Assembly: GCF_003176895.1 (NCBI RefSeq) | Contig: NZ_QGTD01000021.1 | Location: 124,001-188,000 of the forward strand | Length of the DNA: 64,000 nucleotides | DNA from: Gracilibacillus dipsosauri | GTDB lineage: Bacteria > Bacillota > Bacilli > Bacillales > Amphibacillaceae | Direction of reading: 5' to 3' | Shown here: piece after piece, positions 1 through 7,582 of the stretch | How the letters are laid out: every line of letters begins with the position of its first letter | Numbering within the stretch: position 1 is the stretch's first letter | Made by a program: the position numbers and the translations under genes | The notes under the pieces: generated by a model | Told to the model about the DNA's origin: nothing | The model's database searches: none | The model's input: only the letters and a program-made list of their open reading frames with translations

Positions 1-359
1 AGACCGATGGCAAGAGAAATCATCCCTATCATTAGTGTCTCGATAAACATCATTTTTGTCACTTTGTTTTTCTTAGCTCCTAAGGTCATATACATTCCAA
101 GCTCTTTTTGTCTTAATGACAAAATAAACGAAGTAGCATAGAAAATATAAAATATCGTGACAATCGCTAGGATAAAAGAACCCGCATGGAAGACGAACAC
201 AATTGGGCTAATCAAGGCATTTTCTTCAAGAAATGTTTTATTCTGAGCGAGTGTTTGAAACATATAGAAAATAGCAATGGATATGGTAAGTCCAAACAAT
301 AATACAAGATAATCCTTCCACATTTTTTTCATACTAGAGCTTAGTAGTTTAAAAAGCAT
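1..359 (-). CDS. BceB-type ABC transporter permease, N-terminal part (cut by window edge)
   Basis: The reading frame starts at an ATG at 359 behind AAGGAGAAGG and runs off the left end of the window. The first 119 residues hold a short cytoplasmic start (MLFKLLSSSMKKMWKDY), a membrane segment, an extracellular stretch and a second membrane segment followed by LRQKELGMYMTLGAKKNK, the signature of FtsX-fold permeases of the BceB/YxdM family. Such permeases work with an ATPase in sensing and resisting bacitracin-like cell-wall peptides. The ATPase gene lies 15 nt upstream on the same strand, so the two form an operon. Family assignment is firm; the exact peptide substrate is not visible. Confidence 0.85.
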   Translation of the reverse strand, partial: MLFKLLSSSMKKMWKDYLVLLFGLTISIAIFYMFQTLAQNKTFLEENALISPIVFVFHAGSFILAIVTIFYIFYATSFILSLRQKELGMYMTLGAKKNKVTKMMFIETLMIGMISLAIG

Positions 360-374
360 TTTCCTTCTCCTTCC

Positions 375-1139
375 TTATGACATCTCCAAGCTAGAGAATT
401 CTGCTAATACATTTAATATTTCTTGATGAAAGGCTGCTTGATCACTTAGCCGATGGATTTCCTTATAGATTGTGCCATCGTGAATAAACAAAATTCTTTC
501 GCAATAGCTGGCACTAAGAGGATCGTGTGTGACAAGCATGATGGAAACTTCATGATGGTCGTTTAGCTGTTTTAATGTTTCCATTAAGCTTCGGGCATTT
601 TTGGAATCCAATGCACCTGTAGGTTCATCTGCGAGGATTATAGCTGGTTCATGAACGAGCGCTCTTGCTGCAGCAGTTCGTTGCTTTTGTCCCCCAGAAA
701 CCGTAGCAGGATATTTTTCTAATATCTCGCTAATGCCTAGTTTATTGGCTACTTGTGTGACAAGTGGTTTAATTTTTTTAATAGAAATCCCTTGTAAGGA
801 AAGAGGTAGGGCAATGTTTTCATAAATCGTTAAATTTTCTAATAAGTTAAAATCCTGAAAGATAAAACCTAACTGATCTGAACGAAAATCAGCTAACTCT
901 TTTTGCTTCATCGAAGTAATATCTTTGCCCGCAATTTCAATGGTTCCAGATGATGCTGTATCAAGTGTGGATACGACGTTTAATAGAGTCGTCTTCCCAG
1001 CTCCTGAAGGGCCCATGATTCCAACAAATTCCCCCGGATAGATATCAAATGATACATCATCTAATGCTTTGAAGTTTGTTTCAGATTTTTTTCCAAATAT
1101 TTTTTGAACATTTTTTACATGTACAACGGATTGTTCCAT
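375..1139 (-). CDS. BceA-type ABC transporter ATP-binding protein
   Basis: A 254-residue ATPase. Walker A is GPSGAGKTT, the signature is VSGGQKQR and Walker B is ILADEPTGALD, with the switch His in VTHD. The order and the EPTGALDS motif are those of the MacB/LolD/BceA class that pairs with FtsX-fold permeases, here the gene ending at the window edge. I start it at the ATG at 1139 because GGAGGG lies just before it; an in-frame ATG at 1160 overlaps that ribosome binding site. A BceR-type operator lies about 85 nt upstream, which suggests induction by a BceRS two-component system encoded outside the window. Confidence 0.9.
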   Translation of the reverse strand: MEQSVVHVKNVQKIFGKKSETNFKALDDVSFDIYPGEFVGIMGPSGAGKTTLLNVVSTLDTASSGTIEIAGKDITSMKQKELADFRSDQLGFIFQDFNLLENLTIYENIALPLSLQGISIKKIKPLVTQVANKLGISEILEKYPATVSGGQKQRTAAARALVHEPAIILADEPTGALDSKNARSLMETLKQLNDHHEVSIMLVTHDPLSASYCERILFIHDGTIYKEIHRLSDQAAFHQEILNVLAEFSSLEMS

Positions 1140-1223
1140 GTTTTTTCCCTCCTGTAACAATTTGCTGTTTCTATTGTAGACTAGCCCTTTATAGATTACC
1201 TATCGATTTTTCTTTCAAGTGTC

Positions 1224-1237
1224 TTACATTTTTGTAA
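1224..1237 (-). promoter_or_regulatory. BceR-like operator upstream of the bceAB-type operon
   Basis: The inverted repeat TTACA-N4-TGTAA matches the known binding motif of BceR-type response regulators (TnACA-N4-TGTAA). On the minus strand it lies about 85 nt upstream of the ATPase start. A TACAAT-like -10 box follows in the leader. No histidine kinase or regulator is in the window, so the regulator identity is inferred. Confidence 0.6.
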
Positions 1238-1241
1238 GAAT

Positions 1242-1271
1242 AAAAAAGAAGCCATCTTAATCGATGACTCC
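1242..1271 (-). terminator. Terminator after the FusB-family gene
   Basis: On the minus strand the stop codon is followed by GGAGTCATC, a 6-nt loop, GATGGCTTC and a run of T. The stem contains G·T wobbles, so it is moderate in strength. Confidence 0.55.
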
Positions 1272-1907
1272 TTACTTCAAATTTTCTATAAATTGGTTTA
1301 ATTGTTTCCGGTCACTTAAATGACCATTACAAACTGCTGGATCCTTACAGATATAATTTCCTTTTTTGGAATAGGTTCCACGAATTTTGCCTTTCTTCTC
1401 ACTCGTAAATAACGATACTTCTTCAAGTCCATTGCAGATGGAACAGATTCCTTTATGTTGTGTGGTTTCTAAATAACCTTGCACACCTATGAATTTATCT
1501 TTGAAAGGTACGATCAAAAAGCTTTTATTTAATCCCTTGTCAAACCAACGAAGATAGACGGTTTCTTTAAAATCCAGCTCAGAAAGGTCAGGGGCTTTTA
1601 ATTTTTTTATTTTTGGGAAAAGCTTTCGAATCCTTTGCTCCGATATCTCAGGAAAAGGAATGACAAGTTCTTTCAGGGATAGAAGATATTCCTCCATATC
1701 CTCTTTATTTTTTAATTGTAAAATATGATCAATTCGATCTTTTTGTTCGGATGTTATTGACTCAAGATTTTCCGTTGCCTTTTCATATGCCATCGTCTTG
1801 GCTGCATCTTGTACATGCTTATCTGTAGTGGTGGATAATGCATTCACAATTGCTTTCGCTTGTTTTCGAATTAGATGGAATTGATCTACTGTAAGAAAAG
1901 CTTCCAT
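1272..1907 (-). CDS. FusB/FusC-family EF-G-binding protein
   Basis: About 211 residues. The N-terminal half is helical and matches the EF-G-binding N-terminal domain (start MEAFLTVDQFHLIRKQAK). The C-terminal half has a four-cysteine zinc site (CSIC near residue 154 and C-KDPAV-C near residue 190). Characterised members bind elongation factor G and release it from fusidic-acid-stalled ribosomes; chromosomal homologues in Bacillaceae are common and their role is less clear. I start it at 1907 because GAGGAG precedes that ATG; the ATG at 1925 overlaps the ribosome binding site. Resistance itself is inference. Confidence 0.8.
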   Translation of the reverse strand: MEAFLTVDQFHLIRKQAKAIVNALSTTTDKHVQDAAKTMAYEKATENLESITSEQKDRIDHILQLKNKEDMEEYLLSLKELVIPFPEISEQRIRKLFPKIKKLKAPDLSELDFKETVYLRWFDKGLNKSFLIVPFKDKFIGVQGYLETTQHKGICSICNGLEEVSLFTSEKKGKIRGTYSKKGNYICKDPAVCNGHLSDRKQLNQFIENLK

Positions 1908-1972
1908 TGTTACCACACTCCTCATTTAAAGTGTAGCAAATATTGTGAGATGTAACTATGGAAAAAATACTC

Positions 1973-2245
1973 TTAGAGCAATTTTTCTTTTTTCTTGGCA
2001 TAAATAATTTTCTTTATCGATTCTGTGGATAAATGATAGACCCGAGCAAGTTCTTCCATTGATTTTCCGGACCGAAAAGCTTTTCGAATTTCCTGATTGC
2101 GTTTATCTAAATACTGTCTACTCCCCGAACAAATTCCCCACTTTTGATAGGAATTCGCTCTTTTAGGGATATAGATAGTTTCTCCTTGAATGTATTCTTG
2201 TATCGCGTCTAAAAGCTCTTTTGGTAAAATTTCATGCGCCTTCAT
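1973..2245 (-). CDS. Small CD3324-family helix-turn-helix protein
   Basis: A 90-residue basic protein. It begins with a segment carrying YIQGETIYIPKR, then KKW/GSR-like residues (KWGICSGSRQ), and ends with a helix-turn-helix (MEELARVYHLSTESIKKIIY). This arrangement is that of the CD3324 family, a set of short Firmicute proteins of unknown target that resemble Mor/sigma-like DNA binders. I start it at 2245, where AAGGAGC lies 8 nt upstream, rather than at the ATG at 2278. The leader upstream carries a possible short peptide gene and a strong structured element. Confidence 0.7.
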   Translation of the reverse strand: MKAHEILPKELLDAIQEYIQGETIYIPKRANSYQKWGICSGSRQYLDKRNQEIRKAFRSGKSMEELARVYHLSTESIKKIIYAKKKEKLL

Positions 2246-2282
2246 TTCAAGCCAGCTCCTTATTATTTTGTTTATCATAAGG

Positions 2283-2361
2283 GCAAAGCCTAGTAGCGCT
2301 TATCAGGCGATAATAGTGGTATCACCCCTAGCAAAGTATCGCCTCAATCTCTAGGCTTTGC
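2283..2361 (-). promoter_or_regulatory. Nested inverted repeat in the leader of the CD3324-family gene
   Basis: The outer arms are GCAAAGCCTAG (2283–2293) and CTAGGCTTTGC (2351–2361), a perfect 11-bp pair. Inside them lies a perfect 8-bp pair, AGGCGATA (2305–2312) and TATCGCCT (2337–2344). No T-run follows, so it is not a simple terminator. On the minus strand the first outer arm overlaps the last codons of the putative leader peptide. It could be an attenuator or an RNA structure controlling the next gene, but a remnant of a mobile repeat cannot be excluded. Confidence 0.5.
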
Positions 2362-2397
2362 AGGGGCCAGTGTAAATTCGGGCAATTGTCTTGCCAT
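2344..2397 (-). CDS. Possible 17-residue leader peptide
   Basis: On the minus strand GGAGGTG stands 7 nt before an ATG that opens MARQLPEFTLAPAKPRD followed by TGA. The ribosome binding site is near-perfect, which is unusual for a chance frame. The last codons lie in the outer arm of the nested inverted repeat, so ribosome position could alter RNA folding ahead of the CD3324-family gene. There is no homologue I recognise, and translation is unproven. Confidence 0.4.
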   Translation of the reverse strand: MARQLPEFTLAPAKPRD

Positions 2398-2452
2398 CCC
2401 AAACACCTCCATTACTATTACAGTTTACCTCAAGTTCGCTTTTTTTTGAATA

Positions 2453-2639
2453 GAGAAGGCACTCGCAAAAATACAGTGGAGGTTGCAAAAAAGCGAGAGT
2501 CACTTGCAAAAATACAGCCGAAGTTGCAAAAAAACGGGAGGCACTCGCAAAAATAAAGTGGAAGTTGCAAAAAAGCGAGAGCCACTCGCAAAAATACTGC
2601 GGAAACTACAAAAAGCAAGCACTACTCGCAAAAAATTAT
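2453..2639. repeat. 41-bp tandem repeat array, copy A (about 4.5 units)
   Basis: Imperfect units of 41 bp built on ACTCGCAAAAATA, about 10 variable bases, then GTTGCAAAAAA and a GAGAG-type link. The array sits directly after the NERD gene (which ends at 2636) and reads T-rich on that gene's coding strand. The same repeat family, in reverse complement and with the same 41-bp period, occurs at 9809–10064. Confidence 0.85.
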
Positions 2640-3595
2640 CTCTTAAACAAACTAGACAGATCATATCTCGCATTTTTCGTAATACCAGATCTTTTCATGC
2701 CTAATGATTGAAGTAATCTAGAAGGGGTATAAACAGAATCCATGCAAAGAAACCATCTGGCTTGGCGATTAGTAATCGTATGACCGAATAGGTAATAAAA
2801 ATCTTCAAGTGCAGCTAAATGCGCTAACGAATTTCTTTTTTTACATTTCGGACATTCCCAAGAACCATAGATGCGCCGCATAATCATAGGCTTACATCTG
2901 TTGCAAAATACGCCTCTTTTTATTTTGGGAAATATCTTGTCATTAGGATTTATAAATGCACTACCACGTTCCTCGTGCAGAGATATTAATTTTCTGCCTA
3001 GATGGTATAATTCATTTCTTTGTAGAAGTTTGGTTGGATATTTTTGTGTGATCCTCTTAAGCCTTGCAGGGAGTTGTTGAGAGGTGATTAAATCAGGGTG
3101 GTTGAAAGTAAGGTGAACCTTCTTATGTGTAAAAACAACGAGGGTCTCAATTGGGATTGTGGGGTAGCCATGTTTATCCAAGAGCTGAATTAGTTGCTCT
3201 TTTTGCAATTCTACTTGGGTCAATGGATTATCAAAAACTTCCTCTGATCCTTCTTCTTGAAGTTGAATTAATTGATTTGCTTCATTTAGTAGAATTTTAT
3301 TTTTAAAATTTTTCACCTCTGTTATCAAGAAAAATCCTTCAAATAAATAGAGACCATCCATTTGAAATTTGTTTCCATTTAAGTTTAAACGTAATCCATA
3401 TAAATCGTAATGTGTGGAAATGGAGGAAATCTCTAAATAGTAAGGAAGGCTAGCTTCACCTAGGTATCCTGCGAGTTCGCGTCCTAGTTTTTCTTCGAGT
3501 GTCGTAGAGAGAGTTGTGCAGCGGTTATTTAAAGCTTCTAAGTGACGTAGGTGCAGCGTCTTTCGAGGGGGGAGAGGATAGAAATGGGGAGTCAC
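2636..3595 (-). CDS. NERD-domain nuclease-related protein with zinc ribbon
   Basis: 319 residues. The N-terminal half carries the NERD (nuclease-related) domain, with an Asp in NKFQMDGLYLFEG and the EVKNF motif near residue 95, which together resemble the D-ExK site of restriction-like nucleases. The C-terminal part has a CNRC...CPKC zinc ribbon near residues 230–255. The only in-frame start before the conserved region is a GTG at 3595 whose nearby AAGGA lies too close, so the first residues are uncertain. NERD proteins are widespread in Bacillaceae with no settled role. The gene ends against a 41-bp repeat array. Confidence 0.75.
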   Translation of the reverse strand: MTPHFYPLPPRKTLHLRHLEALNNRCTTLSTTLEEKLGRELAGYLGEASLPYYLEISSISTHYDLYGLRLNLNGNKFQMDGLYLFEGFFLITEVKNFKNKILLNEANQLIQLQEEGSEEVFDNPLTQVELQKEQLIQLLDKHGYPTIPIETLVVFTHKKVHLTFNHPDLITSQQLPARLKRITQKYPTKLLQRNELYHLGRKLISLHEERGSAFINPNDKIFPKIKRGVFCNRCKPMIMRRIYGSWECPKCKKRNSLAHLAALEDFYYLFGHTITNRQARWFLCMDSVYTPSRLLQSLGMKRSGITKNARYDLSSLFKR

Positions 3596-3685
3596 TCCTT
3601 ATGCATAAATTTTCCTTATTATAGCATAGCCTCTTATCTGAAGCCACCATATGGTATACTAATTTTAAAAAGGAGCGTGGAGTAA

Positions 3686-4048
3686 TTGGAAACAAAAAAT
3701 CAAGCATTTTTTCGTACATTTAATGAAGCATTCGTTAAAGGAGATATTGAGAAGATTCTCGCTAGTGTTACAGATGATATTGTATGGCGCATGGTTGGTT
3801 CCGATACGATAAACGGAATAGAAGCCTTAACCCAAGCATTGACGGGTATGGATAATGATAGTGACTTTGAATTAGAAATCGAGTATATGATTACACATGG
3901 GAAAGAAGCAGCGGTTAATGGAATGATTCATTCTACCAATTCGGATGGTGAACAGAAGCATTATAGTTTTTGTGATATCTATCGATTAAATAAGCATAAG
4001 GATGGAAAAATTAAAGAGATCATCAGTTATGTGCTGGAGGTTCACTAA
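3686..4048 (+). CDS. SnoaL-like / NTF2-fold protein
   Basis: 120 residues with the SnoaL/NTF2 pattern: an N-terminal helix pair (FFRTFNEAFVKGDIEKILA), then DDIVWRMVGS, and late strands ending in IYRL...GKIKEIISYV. Proteins of this fold are small cone-shaped enzymes or ligand-binding domains and the substrate cannot be read from the sequence. The start is a TTG at 3686 behind AAAAGGAGCG. The DUF817 gene follows after 4 nt, so the two are probably co-transcribed. Confidence 0.75.
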   Translation: METKNQAFFRTFNEAFVKGDIEKILASVTDDIVWRMVGSDTINGIEALTQALTGMDNDSDFELEIEYMITHGKEAAVNGMIHSTNSDGEQKHYSFCDIYRLNKHKDGKIKEIISYVLEVH

Positions 4049-4052
4049 ATAG

Positions 4053-4844
4053 ATGTTTGTTGCGATTACACAAAAAACCCTTCATCCCATGAAACAGCTT
4101 TGGACATTTGGCTTAGAAGAGGCAAAATCTTGCTTTTTTGCTGTTATTATTTTTTCAACACTTGCCATTACCCAAATAATGGAGACTTTATTTATTCCAC
4201 GTTATGATTTTATTCTATTAATTTGTCTATTAACGCAAGCTTTTATGATGATAACTAAAATGGAAACATGGGATGAGGTAAAAGTTATTGGTGTTTTCCA
4301 TGTAATTGGTCTTGCGTTAGAAATTTATAAAGTACATATGGGATCATGGAGTTATCCTGAAGAGTCGTGGAGTAAGGTATTCGGTGTTCCGCTTTATAGT
4401 GGCTTTATGTATGCAAGTGTTGCAAGTTATTTGTGTCAGGCATGGAGAAGACTCGATGTAGAGATAGTTCATTGGCCAAAGACATGGGCTGTCTTCCTTC
4501 TGAGTGCTGCTATTTATTTCAATTTTTTCACCCATCATTATATTTATGATTTTCGTTGGCTCTTAAAAATTGCAACTATCCTATTATTCTTCCGTACCAT
4601 CGTTTACTTCAAGGTGAATGCCATTACGTATAAGATGCCTGTTGTCCTTGCATTCGTATTAATTGGTTTTTTTATTTGGATAGCAGAAAATATTGCTACC
4701 TTCTTTGGGGCATGGCAATATCCTAATCAATCAGAAACATGGCATATTGTTCACTTCAGCAAAATCAGCTCATGGCTATTATTAGTCATTGTTAGCTTTT
4801 TAATTGTGGCTATGCTTAAGCATATAAAAGGGAAAAGAGAATAA
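4053..4844 (+). CDS. DUF817 (YoaT-like) integral membrane protein
   Basis: 263 residues with about seven hydrophobic segments and conserved features of DUF817, such as HMGSWSYPE, LYSGFMYASV and AWQYPNQ. B. subtilis YoaT belongs to this family; no function has been assigned. The gene starts 4 nt after the SnoaL-like gene, with GGAGG just inside that gene's end as ribosome binding site, and is closed by a strong terminator. Confidence 0.8.
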   Translation: MFVAITQKTLHPMKQLWTFGLEEAKSCFFAVIIFSTLAITQIMETLFIPRYDFILLICLLTQAFMMITKMETWDEVKVIGVFHVIGLALEIYKVHMGSWSYPEESWSKVFGVPLYSGFMYASVASYLCQAWRRLDVEIVHWPKTWAVFLLSAAIYFNFFTHHYIYDFRWLLKIATILLFFRTIVYFKVNAITYKMPVVLAFVLIGFFIWIAENIATFFGAWQYPNQSETWHIVHFSKISSWLLLVIVSFLIVAMLKHIKGKRE

Positions 4845-4854
4845 CTTTCATCAC

Positions 4855-4884
4855 ATGGATGCGATAATCGCATCCATTTTTTAT
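4855..4884 (+). terminator. Terminator after the DUF817 gene
   Basis: Perfect 10-bp stem ATGGATGCGA / TCGCATCCAT with a TAA loop, followed by TTTTTTATT. Confidence 0.9.
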
Positions 4885-4890
4885 TCTGAG

Positions 4891-4978
4891 AAAAGTTTCC
4901 TTGAAGAAATATTCTTGACAAAATGAAAATATTGCGTTAATTTTTAGTTACAACAAAAAGTTTCCTTAGGGAAAAAGG
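4891..4978 (+). promoter_or_regulatory. Promoter of mntABCD with two MntR-like boxes
   Basis: TTGACA (4915–4920), 17-bp spacer, TAATTT (4938–4943). Two related elements flank it: AAAAGTTTCCTT at 4891–4902 and AAAAGTTTCCTTAGGGAAAA at 4956–4975. The second is a near-palindrome close to the known MntR box (TTTGCCTTAAGGAAA). Repression by manganese-bound MntR is the likely control; the regulator itself is not in the window. Confidence 0.65.
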
Positions 4979-4991
4979 AGAGGAGATTAAA

Positions 4992-5930
4992 ATGAAAAGG
5001 AAATGGAGTTTATTTTTGACACTGGGATTTGTTCTATTTTTGGCAGCTTGTGGGAATGAAGTAGAATCTTCTAAGAATGATTCAAGTAGTGACAAAGTGA
5101 AAGTAGTCACAACGATTGCACAAATAGGAGAACCACTATCTGTGATAGGAGGAGATCGTGTAGAGGTCGAAAGCTTAATGGGGCCATCCGTAGACCCACA
5201 TTTATATAATCCAACACAGAGTGATGTGAAAAAGGTCGATGAAGCAGATGTTATTTTTTATAATGGCCTCGATTTAGAAGTGAACATGAAGAAAATGTTT
5301 GAAGAAATAGGCGATTCTAAGCCCGTTTTAGCCATTGGGGATACCATTTCTGAAGATTCTTTGCTAGAGGATGAGGAAGGAGCAGTGGATCCGCATATTT
5401 GGTTTGATATTGATTTATGGAAGCAAGCACTAGAGGCTGCAGTGGAAGAATTGAAGGAATTTTCACCGGATGATGCAACATATTTTGAAGAAAATAAACA
5501 GGAGTATTTTGCAGAATTAGATCAGGTGAAAAAGGAAGCAGAGGTACTTCAGATTATACCTGAAGAAAACCGAGTTCTCGTCACAGCCCATGATGCATTT
5601 GGTTATTTTGGAAATATGCATAATATGGAAGTGATTGGACTGCAAGGGCTAAGTACGGAGGATGAGATAGGTGTTTCTGACATTAATGACACGATTGATA
5701 TCATTAAAAATTACTCTGTGCCAGCAATCTTTGTCGAAAGTAGTATCAATCCTGACTCTATAGAAGCAGTGATTGAAGGGGCGAAGAATCAAGGAATAGA
5801 TGTATCCCTTGGTGGCGAGCTTTTCTCTGATGCAATGGGTGATCCTGAAACGGAGGAAGGTACATATGTAGGAATGTACCGTCACAATATCGATACAATC
5901 TATGATTCCTTAAGTAAAGGGGAGGAATAA
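4992..5930 (+). CDS. mntA: Manganese (zinc-type family) ABC transporter, substrate-binding lipoprotein
   Basis: 312 residues. A lipoprotein signal ends in LAAC, so the protein is anchored outside the membrane. The fold is that of cluster 9 metal-binding proteins (ZnuA/PsaA/MntA), with metal-ligand motifs DPHLYNP near residue 74 and DPHIWFDI near residue 133, then TAHDAFGYF and a late ESSINP...D region. Family members bind Mn, Zn or Fe; manganese is favoured here because of MntR-like operators. First gene of a four-gene operon, 1 nt before the ATPase gene. Confidence 0.87.
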   Translation: MKRKWSLFLTLGFVLFLAACGNEVESSKNDSSSDKVKVVTTIAQIGEPLSVIGGDRVEVESLMGPSVDPHLYNPTQSDVKKVDEADVIFYNGLDLEVNMKKMFEEIGDSKPVLAIGDTISEDSLLEDEEGAVDPHIWFDIDLWKQALEAAVEELKEFSPDDATYFEENKQEYFAELDQVKKEAEVLQIIPEENRVLVTAHDAFGYFGNMHNMEVIGLQGLSTEDEIGVSDINDTIDIIKNYSVPAIFVESSINPDSIEAVIEGAKNQGIDVSLGGELFSDAMGDPETEEGTYVGMYRHNIDTIYDSLSKGEE

Positions 5931-5931
5931 C

Positions 5932-6702
5932 TTGACACATTCAGCACTAAAAGTAGTCAATTTAGCTGCATCCTACCGAAAAAACAAGGTATTATATGAT
6001 GTTAATTTCGACATAGAGGCCGGGTCTCTAACAGGTGTTGTTGGTCCAAATGGTGCAGGTAAGTCCACATTAATCAAAACAGTTCTAGATCTCCATCCAG
6101 CTTTAACTGGGGAAATAGAATTTTTCGGTTTACCCTTTAAAAAAGCAAAAAAGAAAATTGGTTATGTTCCTCAACGAGGTTCCGTTGATTGGGATTTTCC
6201 TACAAATGCATTAGATGTTGTCACAATGGGGTTGTACGGTAATATTGGTTGGTTAAAACGTCCAACACGAGAGGATAAAGAAAAAGCATACGAGTCACTA
6301 GATAAAATGGGGATGGCGAGTTATGCTAATCGACAAATTAGTGAGCTTTCTGGTGGACAGCAGCAAAGAGTATTTTTGGCACGTGCATTAGTGCAAGACG
6401 CTGAGTTATATTTTATGGATGAACCACTAGCTGGAGTGGATGCGGCAACAGAGAAAGCAATCATGAAAATCTTGCAAGAATTAAAGAATTTAGGTAAAAC
6501 GGTTCTCGTTGTCCATCATGACCTTCAAACAGTTGAAGACTATTTTGACCATGTTCTCCTATTAAATAAGACAGTCATTCATTATGGGAAAACAGAAACT
6601 ACCTTTAATCCGACTAACATCTCAGAAACGTATGGAGGGAATATGTTGTGGATTACCTCCGGAAAGGAGAATGGTCATGTGGTCAGCTCTTTTAACAAGT
6701 AA
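5932..6702 (+). CDS. mntB: Manganese ABC transporter, ATP-binding protein
   Basis: 256 residues with Walker A GPNGAGKST, signature LSGGQQQR, Walker B YFMDEPLAGVD and a switch HHD. The DFPTNALDVVTMGLYG segment is typical of ZnuC/MntB-type ATPases. It starts with TTG at 5932 behind GGGGAGG, 1 nt after the binding-protein gene, and its 3' end overlaps the first permease gene by 26 nt, suggesting translational coupling. Confidence 0.88.
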   Translation: MTHSALKVVNLAASYRKNKVLYDVNFDIEAGSLTGVVGPNGAGKSTLIKTVLDLHPALTGEIEFFGLPFKKAKKKIGYVPQRGSVDWDFPTNALDVVTMGLYGNIGWLKRPTREDKEKAYESLDKMGMASYANRQISELSGGQQQRVFLARALVQDAELYFMDEPLAGVDAATEKAIMKILQELKNLGKTVLVVHHDLQTVEDYFDHVLLLNKTVIHYGKTETTFNPTNISETYGGNMLWITSGKENGHVVSSFNK

Positions 6703-7582
6703 TACACAGTGGGTTCTGATGAGTACAATGGTTTTGGGAATTGCTGCAGGAACGATAGGATGTTTAGCATATTGGAAGAAGCAGAGCCTGATGAGTGATT
6801 CATTGGCTCATGCTTCTCTTCCTGGGGTTGTGATAGCCTACCTATTATTTGCGAGAAAGGATTTGTATCTATTAATTGCTGGCGCTGCAGTTAGTGCATT
6901 GCTCGGTGCTGTTTTTATCCAGACAATTCGCAAAAATTCAAGAATCACGGAGGATACAGCGATGGGGATGATCCTGTCGGTTTTTTATGGATTAGGCATC
7001 ATGCTATTAACGATTGTTAATCGGTCAGCTGGTGGAAACCAGGCAGGCCTGGATAGTTTTATCTATGGGCAGGCAGCAGCAATGGTCCGATCAGACGTAT
7101 GGACAATGATTATTCTTGCCTGTGTATCTATAATGATTGTTGTCATGATGTTCAAAGAATGGAAAATATATTTGTTTGATCCTGACTTTGCAAAAGGAAT
7201 TGGCTTATCTTTAAAAGGAATGAATGTGTTATATACCTTAGTACTTGTCACAACCATTGTTATCGGGATTCAAGCAGTAGGAGTTATTTTAATTGCTGCA
7301 TTAATCATTATACCACCTGTTAGTGCTAGGTATTGGACACACTCCTTTGGAAAGATGTTGTTATTGTCCGCATTGTTTGGTGGATTAGCTGGAGCGATTG
7401 GTACGGCAGTAAGCACCCTTGGAAGTGGATGGCCAACAGGCCCGTTTATTGTTCTATTTGCTTCGATTCAATTTGTTTTCTCACTTGTCTTTGGTATACA
7501 AAAAGGGATCTTAGTGAACTATTATCAATTTAAGAAGCGACAAAAACTAGCACAGCTTCATGCTCAGGGGGTGGGTAAATGA
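6677..7582 (+). CDS. mntC: Manganese ABC transporter, permease 1
   Basis: About 301 residues with eight or nine hydrophobic segments, the cluster 9 metal permease fold (SLMSDSLAHASLPGVVIAYL near the N-terminus and AVGVILIAALIIIPP late). I place the start at the ATG at 6677, 7 nt after AAAGGAG; the open frame extends upstream inside the ATPase gene but without a ribosome binding site. The stop overlaps the next start (ATGA). Confidence 0.87.
   Translation: MWSALLTSNTQWVLMSTMVLGIAAGTIGCLAYWKKQSLMSDSLAHASLPGVVIAYLLFARKDLYLLIAGAAVSALLGAVFIQTIRKNSRITEDTAMGMILSVFYGLGIMLLTIVNRSAGGNQAGLDSFIYGQAAAMVRSDVWTMIILACVSIMIVVMMFKEWKIYLFDPDFAKGIGLSLKGMNVLYTLVLVTTIVIGIQAVGVILIAALIIIPPVSARYWTHSFGKMLLLSALFGGLAGAIGTAVSTLGSGWPTGPFIVLFASIQFVFSLVFGIQKGILVNYYQFKKRQKLAQLHAQGVGK

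Noticed and set aside
2453-2639. 41-bp array as a CRISPR
   Set aside because: Units are contiguous and imperfect with short variable stretches of about 10 bp, there are no spacers of normal length and no cas genes nearby.
2430-2704. Open frames on both strands inside the 41-bp repeat array
   Set aside because: Their repetitive Lys/Phe-rich translations follow the repeat unit and have no ribosome binding site; they are by-products of the array.
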